From Chitinophaga pinensis (GTDB taxonomy: Bacteria; Bacteroidota; Bacteroidia; NS11-12g; UBA955), in assembly GCA_945888525.1 (NCBI GenBank), contig CAMDAF010000003.1, forward strand, positions 62,001 to 126,000: a stretch of DNA of 64,000 nucleotides, in the 5' to 3' direction. The notes beneath the pieces are model-generated. The model was not told the DNA's origin. It did no database searches and was given only the letters and a program-made list of their open reading frames with translations. Both the position numbers and the translations under genes were made by a program. This document shows positions 27,865 to 35,820 of the stretch, one piece after another (position 1 is the first letter of the stretch; every line of letters begins with the position of its first letter).

Positions 27865-28890
27865 CTACTTTATTCTAGAAAATTCAAATTTTGGATACCC
27901 TTTATCCCCTTTATTGTTGTAAAAATCAAGAAAGCGAAGTTTGTAATAATTGCCATCAGTGTCTTTGACAATATAGGTAATTTTGGAATTAACTGTATAA
28001 TTTCCTGCTGCTCCAAAGGCATGCGATTTCCAATCGTATCCAATAGCATTCCAATCGGCAGAAAAAAGATAATTGGGGATAGAAGCACCAGTAATTTTAT
28101 CAAAATTATTGGATGAGTCTCTTGCTACCATAACTTTATTAGAGTTACTTAATACACCAGAAACCCTATATGGGAAGGGCTCATTTCCAGGCAATATGTC
28201 ATAGAAAAAATGATTGTAACGCGTAAATACCAAGTCCCATCCATTCTTATCGGGTTCTATATTTTCTATAATGCTTCCCGTATTTTTAAAACTATAATAC
28301 GTAAAATTTCTTGTCTTATCTTTAGGGATTACCAAAGTATCCCCAGAGGTTTCTGAATAATTGGTTATACGGACAAAAAAAGCAGTATCGTTTACATTTA
28401 ACACCTGTAGTTTTTTGTACTTTCTTACCCCGGTTTCATAGCTCAATTCAATCACATATATTCCTGGCAAATAGTCTGGCGCCGCTGATTTATATGTACG
28501 CCAATCGCCTATAGCCGAGTTATTTACCTTGCCTTCTGGAGCATCTCTTAACTCTTTATTGGTTTTGTAATAATTTGAATCACTGGCCAATTTTTCGGTT
28601 AATCCATAAACACCAATTTTTCTAGCTTTTATAAGATTTCCATTGTTTAAAAAAATACCATAACCCGCATCAGTTGTCTCAAAGCGAATATCCCAATCCC
28701 CTGACTGCTTTTCTTGAAAGGAATTGGTACTGATATCCAAATACATATCCTTTTCATAGTCTGTCCCCAAGAAAACATTGCTAATTGTAGAATTGCCAGT
28801 AGGCAAAATTATTGCATCTTCTTTCTTAAAGCAGCCACTCAGAAAAACCAGCAAGGAAATCAATATGAATGAAAATTGTTTCAATTTCAT
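27865..28890 (-). CDS. HmuY-like heme-binding lipoprotein
   Basis: Lipoprotein of 341 residues with lipobox FLSGC (Cys20). The core resembles HmuY: SGDWDIRFETTDAGYGIFLN near the N-terminus and, near the end, GWDLVFTRYNHFFYDI, YRVSGVLSNSNKVMVA and AIGYDWKSHAFG. His residues in RYNHFF and WKSHAF are candidate heme ligands. Its start overlaps the TonB receptor stop by 4 bases, an organisation like hmuY/hmuR, so it likely passes heme or another tetrapyrrole to that receptor. It is a clear paralogue of the type IX-secreted protein upstream. Confidence 0.8.
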   Translation of the reverse strand: MKLKQFSFILISLLVFLSGCFKKEDAIILPTGNSTISNVFLGTDYEKDMYLDISTNSFQEKQSGDWDIRFETTDAGYGIFLNNGNLIKARKIGVYGLTEKLASDSNYYKTNKELRDAPEGKVNNSAIGDWRTYKSAAPDYLPGIYVIELSYETGVRKYKKLQVLNVNDTAFFVRITNYSETSGDTLVIPKDKTRNFTYYSFKNTGSIIENIEPDKNGWDLVFTRYNHFFYDILPGNEPFPYRVSGVLSNSNKVMVARDSSNNFDKITGASIPNYLFSADWNAIGYDWKSHAFGAAGNYTVNSKITYIVKDTDGNYYKLRFLDFYNNKGDKGYPKFEFSRIK

Positions 28891-30905
28891 AGTTTATAGT
28901 TTAGTTGAAGGAACAAAGAACGACCAACAGATACTGGCATGGTATTGCTGCCTGCATTGTGGAAAGAACTTGAAATATTGGTGGCCCTTATTGTTGTGAC
29001 ATTGAGAATATTCTTACAACCAAAAGTCAAGTTTAATTTGTATTTAAACATTGGCTTACTGACCGTAAAATCTAAAATATGATAGGATTCAGAATATGTA
29101 CTTACAATATTTCTAAGATTGTCTAATGCATAGCCAAAAGTTCTTCCGTTGTATTTATGAAAAACCGAAAATGTTGTGGTTTTCAATTTCCCTTTTTTGA
29201 GGGTGTATGAGGTTTGTACCCTCAATTCAGGCGAATACATATACCTGCCCTTGCCAACTACTTTAAAAGCATTGTTGTATATTCCAGTGTAAGAACCTCC
29301 AAGAACCATACGCAAGCCTTTCCATGTAGAACTAATGTTAAAATTACTGCCAATGGATTTAAAACGATCAATATTTTTATACGTATACTCAATGTTGACA
29401 GCATTGGTAGATACCAAAGCAATTTGATTGAAAATCTGATTGTAAAAATAACTGTTGTCTAAGTAGAAAACCATTTTTTTGATTTTCAATTTATACTTGA
29501 GTGCTGCATTGTGGTTATTGGACATCTCAGATTTTAAATCTGGATTTCCTATAATGTTGTGGTTGTAATCCACAAAGTAGAGGTACAATTCTTTCAAGCT
29601 TGGGGCTCTAAAACCTCTACCATAGGCGTAACGAATGGTAAGATTTTTTGCGCCAGACCACATTAATTGTATAGAAGGAATAAAGGGGGCCGCATACCTT
29701 GTATTGTATGTCGTCCTAAAACCAGGTTTAATATTTAATGATTTTATCGGCTTAATTTCTGCACATGCAAACAGCGCATAATCATCCATTCTACCTCTAT
29801 CTGCTTCAATTTTAGTTCCAAATGCGCTGTTAAAATTAACATCGTATCCTATTTGATAGGCAAACTTATCCTTTTGAGAATTGCTGTAGGTACCTCTGCT
29901 CATAAAGTTCATAAACGAGGTAGAGCTATTGGCATCCGGACTAGGCACGATGTCTAAGTTATTTGAAGATTGCGTTAGATCCTTCCTGTATGTAATTTTA
30001 TCTCTTTGATAAAAACTAAAAGAGCTTAGCACATTCCAAAAAGATTTTTTATTTATTTTCCGTTCTAAATTTAGTGAGGTAATGCTTCGATTGGTCAAAT
30101 AATACTCATCATAAGCATACGCTTCTAAGTGGTTTATTATGGGTAAGCCGCGGTTTTCTATTTTTTCACTAAACAAATCCGTTTTGAAACGGATCTTTAA
30201 ATTTCCTGTTTGTTTTGTGATGCTAAAATTGCCAAATACCTGCTGTTTTGGTTTCCAAAACATTACCCTTGAATTTGGATCTAAGGCATAACCACCGAAG
30301 AAATTTCGGTTAATGCTTGCACCGAAATCAATGTCATTAACCTTTACGACAGCACCTGCACCCACATTGGTTTGTTTAATGCTTTCATAATAAGCATTTG
30401 CAAAAGCGGTCATCGGCTTTGTCGAATCCAGCATAATGCGTTTGGAAATCAAATTGATAACACCCCCAAGTGCATCTGTGCCATAAATTACAGAAAGTGG
30501 CCCTTCGATTATTTCTACTCGGTCAATATTGTTAAGATTTAATTGACCCAAATCAATATTGCCATTTTCACGGCCATTTATAGGAATTCCATCCAATAAT
30601 ATTTTTACATTTTGACCACTTATACCTTGTAAACTGATCGACGAGCCTAATAGATTATCGTTTCCAATTCGAATATTATTCTCTTTAGATAACAGATCTT
30701 TTAAATTAAAAGCCCCTTGTCTTTCTATGCTCGCGGCTGTAATAATGCGTACATTGTGGACTGTGTTAGATGCTGTGCTGGGTTTAATATTGCCAGTTGT
30801 AACTATAAACTTATTTATTTCGGTGGTATCTTCATATTGAGCAATAGCAATACTCTGAACGAGCATTGCTATTGAAAATACGATATGACGAATACCAAAT
30901 GTCAA
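28887..30905 (-). CDS. TonB-dependent receptor, HmuR-like (heme)
   Basis: Outer-membrane receptor of 672 residues. A signal peptide (MTFGIRHIVFSIAMLVQSIA) precedes a plug domain (LQGISGQNVKILLDGIPING, VEIIEGPLSVIYGTDALGG), then a 22-strand barrel. FRAP (432-435) and NPDL (454-457) lie 22 residues apart with His449 between them; P. gingivalis HmuR has YRAP and NPDL at the same spacing with a heme-binding His between. The start is TTG at 30905, directly after the in-frame TAG of the preceding gene; the next Met (residue 14) would destroy the signal peptide. Confidence 0.88.
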   Translation of the reverse strand: MTFGIRHIVFSIAMLVQSIAIAQYEDTTEINKFIVTTGNIKPSTASNTVHNVRIITAASIERQGAFNLKDLLSKENNIRIGNDNLLGSSISLQGISGQNVKILLDGIPINGRENGNIDLGQLNLNNIDRVEIIEGPLSVIYGTDALGGVINLISKRIMLDSTKPMTAFANAYYESIKQTNVGAGAVVKVNDIDFGASINRNFFGGYALDPNSRVMFWKPKQQVFGNFSITKQTGNLKIRFKTDLFSEKIENRGLPIINHLEAYAYDEYYLTNRSITSLNLERKINKKSFWNVLSSFSFYQRDKITYRKDLTQSSNNLDIVPSPDANSSTSFMNFMSRGTYSNSQKDKFAYQIGYDVNFNSAFGTKIEADRGRMDDYALFACAEIKPIKSLNIKPGFRTTYNTRYAAPFIPSIQLMWSGAKNLTIRYAYGRGFRAPSLKELYLYFVDYNHNIIGNPDLKSEMSNNHNAALKYKLKIKKMVFYLDNSYFYNQIFNQIALVSTNAVNIEYTYKNIDRFKSIGSNFNISSTWKGLRMVLGGSYTGIYNNAFKVVGKGRYMYSPELRVQTSYTLKKGKLKTTTFSVFHKYNGRTFGYALDNLRNIVSTYSESYHILDFTVSKPMFKYKLNLTFGCKNILNVTTIRATNISSSFHNAGSNTMPVSVGRSLFLQLNYKL

Positions 30906-32207
30906 CTATTCTTTAACTAATGTTTTCTTAAGCAAACCAGCTTCTGTTTGGATCAATACGATATAAATTCCAGCGCTCAAATTAGAAGCATCAACGAAAT
31001 TTTCTTTGGTGTTAAGAAGCATTTGACCTTGTAAATTCATGATTGAAATAGACTCAATTGCAAGGTCTGCACTGATTCTCACAATTCCATTAGATGGGTT
31101 CGGATACAAGCTTACTGACTCAATAACATCGCTTGATTCAAGCCCTAGAGTTGCTTGGTAAAAATTAAAAGTTGTTTTTGATTTTGACCCACCAGCATAA
31201 GACTTCATGGTAACTTTGTATGTTTGTGTATCACGGGTGCTTATAAAATAAACAAAGGTGTCTGTAACCGCAAAAGCAGTTCCAGTAAATGTTTTCCAAT
31301 CAGATCCAATTGCAGAAATGCTTGGGTTTATTTTGGCGGTTTTATTTGCCAACCAAACCTCGTTGCATTTTTTACCTAGATTTTTCGCAACTTTAGTCGC
31401 TGAATTGCCTAATACGCCAGTTACTGAATATGGAACTTTGCTGCCATTAAACTCAATCATTGCTTTGTATTTGGTCCACAACAAATCCCATTGGTCAGAA
31501 TCAGGCTCTCTGTCTAATAGTTGTTTGGTCAGTACATTGTAATAAACAAACATGCGTTTTGGATAATTCTTTTTACTCACTTTTAAATACACAGAATCTG
31601 TATTGTCAATGTTGGATATAATGATGTGCCAAGTGGTATCCCATGAAAGTTCTTTAACATTAATTTTTTTATACCAATTAGCAGATTTGTTGTACAATAC
31701 ATAAACATTGCCATTGCTTTCAATATTTTTATTGTTTTGATTATAGGTTCCCCAAATGAAGTTGAAAGGACCTGCTTTTGGATAGCCGCTGGTGAAAGCG
31801 CTTAAATTCCAAGTACTATCAGAATCTAACAATTCAGGCAATGAACCCAAACCTGTAGTATCAGCATTTCTCCAATTGCTAACATTTGCACCATTCAATT
31901 TAACCAACTTTGTTCCGGTGGTACCTGCTTGAGGATTTTCACCTAATACAGAGTTCACACGGATTGCAGCTCCATTAGCTGGATTGTATGGAAAGTTGCT
32001 TGCTTGCACTGAAATGGCCAAATGCCAATTGTTGTTTACAGAAGAAGAAACAACACCATTGCCGGTGGTATTTGCCTTTTTTAAACTGTAAAAAACATCC
32101 GTTCCAGAACCGGGTCCCATACTAACGCTATCGTTAGCCGGACAATTTTGCGCGTAAATACTTGGTAAACTGATACTTAATACAGCTAATAAGAATATTT
32201 TTTTCAT
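30906..32207 (-). CDS. HmuY-like protein with type IX sorting domain
   Basis: Secreted protein of 433 residues. A signal peptide (IFLLAVLSISLPSIYAQN) is followed by a HmuY-like region: QWDLLWTKYKAMIEFNGSK, YSVTGVLGNSATKVAKN and AIGSDWKTFTG align with the lipoprotein at 27865. The C-terminal 70 residues (SLYPNPSNGIVRIS, ISIMNLQGQMLL, LSAGIYIVLIQT) are a type A CTD for the type IX secretion system. It would be exported and anchored or released as a hemophore. The candidate heme His residues of its paralogue are missing here (Lys/Ala and Thr/Phe instead), so ligand chemistry may differ. Confidence 0.82.
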   Translation of the reverse strand: MKKIFLLAVLSISLPSIYAQNCPANDSVSMGPGSGTDVFYSLKKANTTGNGVVSSSVNNNWHLAISVQASNFPYNPANGAAIRVNSVLGENPQAGTTGTKLVKLNGANVSNWRNADTTGLGSLPELLDSDSTWNLSAFTSGYPKAGPFNFIWGTYNQNNKNIESNGNVYVLYNKSANWYKKINVKELSWDTTWHIIISNIDNTDSVYLKVSKKNYPKRMFVYYNVLTKQLLDREPDSDQWDLLWTKYKAMIEFNGSKVPYSVTGVLGNSATKVAKNLGKKCNEVWLANKTAKINPSISAIGSDWKTFTGTAFAVTDTFVYFISTRDTQTYKVTMKSYAGGSKSKTTFNFYQATLGLESSDVIESVSLYPNPSNGIVRISADLAIESISIMNLQGQMLLNTKENFVDASNLSAGIYIVLIQTEAGLLKKTLVKE

Positions 32208-32234
32208 TTTTTATGACTGATAATTTTGTTGCCG

Positions 32235-32242
32235 CAAATTTA
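32235..32242 (-). promoter_or_regulatory. -7 element of heme-uptake operon
   Basis: TAAATTTG on the minus strand fits TAnnTTTG, with predicted transcription start near 32228 and a leader of about 20 bases. No good -33 TTTG is seen, which suits an activator-dependent promoter; the tandem-repeat element at 32276-32297 is centred near -58. Confidence 0.5.
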
Positions 32243-32275
32243 CTTAATTATTGGTGTACACTGCTATAAATTTAG

Positions 32276-32297
32276 ATTATGACAGTATTTTGACATT
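32276..32297 (-). promoter_or_regulatory. Pho-box-like tandem repeat (copy 1)
   Basis: Read on the minus strand it contains ATGTCAA-AATA-CTGTCAT, two TGTCA half-sites 11 bp apart, close to the PhoB-type consensus CTGTCAT-N4-CTGTCAT. Direct repeats of this period are what OmpR/PhoB-family dimers bind. A second copy with one mismatch is at 34433-34454. It lies upstream of the heme operon promoter and just after the response regulator gene. Confidence 0.5.
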
Positions 32298-32302
32298 GGT
32301 AT

Positions 32303-33004
32303 TTATTCTTTGCTTTCAAATATGTATCCTACGCCTCTAATAGCATTAAAAAATTTAGGGTTTTTTGGGTCAATTTCAAAATACTTTCGAAACGATAAAA
32401 TAAAATTGTCAATGGTTCTTGTAGAAGGATAAACCGAATAACCCCAAACGGTTTGGAGTATCTTTTCTCTGCTCACAACTTCGTTCTTATGGTCTATCAA
32501 AAGTTTTAACAAAAGAACTTCTTTCTTGGTTAAGTTAAACGCTCCATTAAGACCTCTTGCTTCATGTTTTTCAAAATTGATGTGGTTGCCGCCAAAATCA
32601 AATTCTCTTAAGCCCAAATTTGATGAAACAGCATTAGCGCCCTTTCGATTCATTAAATTGTTGATGCGCAACTGCAATTCCTCCAAATTGAAAGGTTTGG
32701 TTAAGTAATCATCCGCTCCCTTTTTCAATCCCGCAATTCGGTCTTCAACTCTATTTTTGGCGCTTAAAAACAAAATCGGCACTTCTTGGTTTTTCAACCT
32801 TATGTTTTCGCAAACATTTAGCCCGTCGATACCTGGAATCATTATATCCAAAATGACCAAGTCAAATTGCTGATCTTTAAATTTCGAAACTGCACTTGTT
32901 CCATCTTTAACTCCAATAACTTTGTGGCCATCCATTTCTAGATTTAATTTCAGTAAATCGTGAAGACTGGATTCATCTTCAACCAGTAAAATTCTTTTGC
33001 TCAT
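32303..33004 (-). CDS. OmpR/PhoB-family response regulator
   Basis: Cytoplasmic transcription regulator of 233 residues. The receiver has acidic residues Glu9-Asp10, phospho-acceptor Asp53 (VILDIMIPG), LFLSAK, and the conserved Lys in DDYLTKPF. The C-terminal winged helix (LTKKEVLLLKLLIDHKNEVV, TVWGYSVYPSTRTIDNFILS, IRGVGYIFE) is OmpR-type. The ATG at 33004 gives a canonical MSKRILLVEDE; the longer frame to 33064 would overlap the kinase. It lies 7 bases after its sensor kinase. It probably binds the TGTCA repeats nearby, which is an inference. Confidence 0.92.
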   Translation of the reverse strand: MSKRILLVEDESSLHDLLKLNLEMDGHKVIGVKDGTSAVSKFKDQQFDLVILDIMIPGIDGLNVCENIRLKNQEVPILFLSAKNRVEDRIAGLKKGADDYLTKPFNLEELQLRINNLMNRKGANAVSSNLGLREFDFGGNHINFEKHEARGLNGAFNLTKKEVLLLKLLIDHKNEVVSREKILQTVWGYSVYPSTRTIDNFILSFRKYFEIDPKNPKFFNAIRGVGYIFESKE

Positions 33005-33011
33005 ATTGGTG

Positions 33012-34151
33012 TTATTTAAAAGTGATATAAAAAGTTGTGCCACGAGGCATATTTGCCTCTGCACGGATGTTTGCCTTATGTGATTTTAAAATTTGTTTGA
33101 CAAGAAATAGCCCCAATCCTGTGCCCTTATTTTCCCTGGTATTCTCGTCTCCTACCCTATAAAACTTCATAAAAATAGATTTGTACTCTTTTGAGTCAAT
33201 TCCTTGGCCATTGTCAGAAATAGCAACATTTAATTGTCCATTTTCATAGATATAACTTACTGCAATCAATGAATTGCTTCCTGCGTATTTAACAGCATTT
33301 TGAAACAGATTACTAAAAACCAATTTTAAAGAAATTTCATCTCCTAATATGCGCGTTTCTTGTTCATGGAAAATAAATTGGCCTGTAAAATTTGGTTGGC
33401 ATAAAACCAAATCTGCAGTCTTGTGAATCAATTCTGTCAAGTCTATCACCGACATGTTGTAATTGTAACTTTTGCCATCAATTCTGGTGGCTAACAATAC
33501 ATTATCCAACAATTCATTTAGTCGGTCTGAGTTGTTGACTATTTGCTGTATTAAAGTTCCTTGAATTTCAGCATCAATTTTTCTATGCTGCAGGGTTTGA
33601 GAACTTAACTTGATTGCAGTTAATGGCGTCTTCAATTCATGGGTTACAGACAATAAAAAATTGTTCTGCATTTTGTTTAGATTCAACAAGGACTCTAATT
33701 TTCCGAACACCCATACCACGCCTGAAATGACTAAAATGGTAAAGAATATAACTTCTGAATAAAAGGCCCTTTGTTTCTTAAGAAAGGTTTTTTGGATGGC
33801 TTTAAATTCTTCAGGAGCTATGTCAATTTTTAAGAGATTGTATAAATTACCATTGCTATCAACAATGGATAAACTGGTTTTTATATTATATTCGTTATTT
33901 AAGCTTTTGTGTAATGAATTAATTTCCTTTACATGCTTTTTGTAAATGGCATATGGTGATATGGCCTCATTACCCTGGAGTTTATCTATATATTCATTAA
34001 CTTGATTGTGAATGACAAAAGAATTTAACTTCAAATTGTTGGATTCTAATTTGTACTCCTTTTCTGTATAATTAATGAATGAATACAACCACCATCCGAA
34101 AACCGCAATGATGTATACAATTACAAAAACAAGAAATAGTCTTAACTTCAA
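33012..34151 (-). CDS. Sensor histidine kinase
   Basis: Membrane sensor kinase of about 379 residues. Two membrane helices (LFLVFVIVYIIAVFGWWLYS near the N-terminus, and VIFFTILVISGVVWVFG) flank a periplasmic sensor of about 110 residues of no recognised type. The H-box is SVTHELKTPLTAIKLS, the N-box LVFSNLFQNAVKYA, then ISDNGQGID and GTGLGLFLVKQI. The start is probably TTG at 34151 because a -7 box lies at 34175-34182 and no ATG is near; a TTG at 34193 lies upstream of that box. It pairs with the adjacent response regulator. Confidence 0.9.
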   Translation of the reverse strand: MKLRLFLVFVIVYIIAVFGWWLYSFINYTEKEYKLESNNLKLNSFVIHNQVNEYIDKLQGNEAISPYAIYKKHVKEINSLHKSLNNEYNIKTSLSIVDSNGNLYNLLKIDIAPEEFKAIQKTFLKKQRAFYSEVIFFTILVISGVVWVFGKLESLLNLNKMQNNFLLSVTHELKTPLTAIKLSSQTLQHRKIDAEIQGTLIQQIVNNSDRLNELLDNVLLATRIDGKSYNYNMSVIDLTELIHKTADLVLCQPNFTGQFIFHEQETRILGDEISLKLVFSNLFQNAVKYAGSNSLIAVSYIYENGQLNVAISDNGQGIDSKEYKSIFMKFYRVGDENTRENKGTGLGLFLVKQILKSHKANIRAEANMPRGTTFYITFK

Positions 34152-34159
34152 AATCAGAT

Positions 34160-34182
34160 TATATTTGTGCGCTGCAAAATTA
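34160..34182. promoter_or_regulatory. Face-to-face divergent -7 boxes
   Basis: TATATTTG at 34160-34167 on the plus strand serves the cytochrome b5-like gene. TAATTTTG at 34175-34182 on the minus strand serves the histidine kinase. Only 7 bases separate them, so two polymerases could not bind together. Confidence 0.5.
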
Positions 34183-34202
34183 AGGCATTTCAAACTTCTC
34201 AG

Positions 34203-34433
34203 ATGGAAACAAAATACACATTACAACAATTAGCACTAAGAAATGGGCAAGACAAACCAGAAATTTGGGTGGCCTATTTGGGCAAAATTTACGACGTTAC
34301 AGAAAGTCGACTTTGGCGCAATGGCAAGCATTACGAGCACTGGGCGGGGCAAGATTTAAGTGCAGAGCTTAAAGATGCACCCCATACTGAAACCGTATTC
34401 CAGAAATTTAAGCAGGTGGGTATTTTAATCTAA
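34203..34433 (+). CDS. Small cytochrome b5-like heme-binding protein
   Basis: A 76-residue cytoplasmic protein matching the cytochrome b5 heme/steroid-binding fold: YTLQQLALRNGQDKPEIWVA, YLGKIYDVTESRLWRNGKHY and HWAGQDLSAELKDAPH. In Bacteroidota this compact class (as in MAPR-type steroid-binding domains) often lacks one axial His; here His residues in HYEHWAGQDL and DAPH are the likely ligands. The start is ATG 34203, downstream of the -7 box at 34160-34167. It shares its promoter region with the kinase, which suggests coupling to heme supply, but this is inference. Confidence 0.82.
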   Translation: METKYTLQQLALRNGQDKPEIWVAYLGKIYDVTESRLWRNGKHYEHWAGQDLSAELKDAPHTETVFQKFKQVGILI

Positions 34434-34454
34434 TTATGACAGTATTTTTACATT
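34433..34454 (-). promoter_or_regulatory. Pho-box-like tandem repeat (copy 2)
   Basis: A 22-bp match to the element at 32276-32297 with one mismatch, giving half-sites TGTAA and TGTCA 11 bp apart on the minus strand. It begins within the stop codon of the b5-like gene, between convergent genes, so it is not in an obvious promoter. Confidence 0.4.
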
Positions 34455-34471
34455 AAAACATCTGCAAAAGA

Positions 34472-34500
34472 AAACGGGTTCCAATTGGAACCCGTTTTTT
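34472..34500. terminator. Bidirectional intrinsic terminator
   Basis: A perfect 11-bp stem: AAACGGGTTCC (34472-34482) pairs with GGAACCCGTTT (34487-34497) around AATT, with A-tract on the left and T-tract on the right. It separates the b5-like gene from the convergent ald gene. Confidence 0.92.
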
Positions 34501-34540
34501 ATTGTCATTTCTAAAAGAAATGCATGTAGGAAATTGTCAA

Positions 34541-35653
34541 TTATAATACTTGCTCTACTGGAGTATATGGCAAGTTGAAAGCTTCTGATACACCTTTGTA
34601 TACCACTTTGCCTGCAACAACATTCAAACCAAGCAATAATTCAGCATTTTGTTTGCATGCTTCTTTCCATCCTTTGTTTGCCAATTGAATTGCATACGGA
34701 AGCGTTGCGTTGGTTAATGCAAGTGTTGATGTACAAGGAACTGCACCTGGCATGTTGGCCACACAATAATGAATGATTTCGTCAATTACATAAGTAGGCT
34801 CAGCATGGGTAGTTGCTTTAGTGGTTTCAAAACATCCACCTTGGTCAACTGCAACGTCTACCAATACTGCACCTTTTTTCATCAGCTTTAACATGTCTCT
34901 AGTGATCAAGTGTGGCGCCTTAGCACCTGGAATCAAAACACCACCAATAACCAAATCGGCCGTTTTAATTGCTTGTCTGATATTGTAACCATTGCTATAC
35001 AAAGTTTGCACATTTGCTGGCATAATGTCGTCCAATTGTCTTAATCTTGGAATAGAAATATCCATAATGGTAACATGAGCCCCGAGTCCAGCCGCCATTT
35101 TAGCCGCTTGAGTACCTACAATTCCGCCACCCAATACAAGAACATCCGCAGGTTTAACACCTGGTACGCCGCCTAAAAGAATGCCGCGGCCACCCATTGG
35201 TTTTTCTAAATATTTAGCACCCTCTTGAATACTCATTCTACCTGCAACCTCACTCATTGGAACCAATAAAGGCAATGAACGGTCTGCTTTTTCAACAGTT
35301 TCATAAGCCAAGCATACAGCTCCGCTTTCAATCATGGCATTGGTTAAAGGTTGGTGAGAAGCAAAGTGGAAATAAGTAAACAACAATTGATCTTTCTTAA
35401 TCAATTTGTATTCGCTTTCAATTGGTTCTTTAACTTTAACAATCATATCAGCAATTGCATATACTTCTTCGATTGTTGACATTAACTGGGCTCCTGCCTC
35501 AATGTATTCCTCATTTGTAAAAGCACTTCCTTCGCCTGCAGCACTTTGCACATACACTGTATGTCCATGTCTTACAAATTCACTAACACCTGCTGGGGTA
35601 ACCGCAACACGGTTTTCGTTGTTTTTAATTTCTTTTGGAACTCCTATGATCAT
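34541..35653 (-). CDS. ald: Alanine dehydrogenase
   Basis: NAD-dependent L-alanine dehydrogenase of 370 residues, interconverting alanine with pyruvate and ammonium. [20 protein letters not shown] carries the substrate-binding Arg and Lys region; the Rossmann motif is [40 protein letters not shown] and [15 protein letters not shown] are characteristic. Length is normal. It is divergent from pntAA, a protein of the same AlaDh/PNT superfamily. A -7 box TATTTTTG is at 35682-35689 on the minus strand. Confidence 0.95.
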   Translation of the reverse strand: MIIGVPKEIKNNENRVAVTPAGVSEFVRHGHTVYVQSAAGEGSAFTNEEYIEAGAQLMSTIEEVYAIADMIVKVKEPIESEYKLIKKDQLLFTYFHFASHQPLTNAMIESGAVCLAYETVEKADRSLPLLVPMSEVAGRMSIQEGAKYLEKPMGGRGILLGGVPGVKPADVLVLGGGIVGTQAAKMAAGLGAHVTIMDISIPRLRQLDDIMPANVQTLYSNGYNIRQAIKTADLVIGGVLIPGAKAPHLITRDMLKLMKKGAVLVDVAVDQGGCFETTKATTHAEPTYVIDEIIHYCVANMPGAVPCTSTLALTNATLPYAIQLANKGWKEACKQNAELLLGLNVVAGKVVYKGVSEAFNLPYTPVEQVL

Positions 35654-35681
35654 ATTCTTATGTATTTTAAAAAAAGTTGTG

Positions 35682-35689
35682 CAAAAATA
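35682..35689 (-). promoter_or_regulatory. -7 element of ald
   Basis: TATTTTTG on the minus strand fits TAnnTTTG, with a predicted leader of about 24 bases to the ald ATG at 35653. Confidence 0.45.
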
Positions 35690-35805
35690 GTTAATTCCAT
35701 TTGTATAGAAAAAAAATGTTTAAAATCGAGGTTTTTAAAAGGTGTTTTATCGATGGTAAATATTGCGTAACACAACAATAAGATACACATATTCAAAAAA
35801 AATAT

Positions 35806-35813
35806 TACATTTG
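35806..35813 (+). promoter_or_regulatory. -7 element of pntAA, near-leaderless
   Basis: TACATTTG fits TAnnTTTG and ends 7 bases before the ATG at 35821, so transcription should start within about 4 bases of the start codon. Confidence 0.5.
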
Positions 35814-35820
35814 CCGCTAA

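Noticed and set aside
27870-28103. Minus-strand ORF of 77 residues
   Set aside because: It lies inside the HmuY-like lipoprotein gene in another frame and has no start context or recognisable protein character.
33005-33064. Longer response regulator start at 33064
   Set aside because: It would overlap the kinase gene and put 20 atypical residues before the canonical receiver N-terminus.
34433-34454. The 22-bp repeats as target-site duplications of a mobile element
   Set aside because: The enclosed genes are ordinary regulators, no transposase or terminal inverted repeats are seen, and the internal TGTCA periodicity fits a protein-binding site better.
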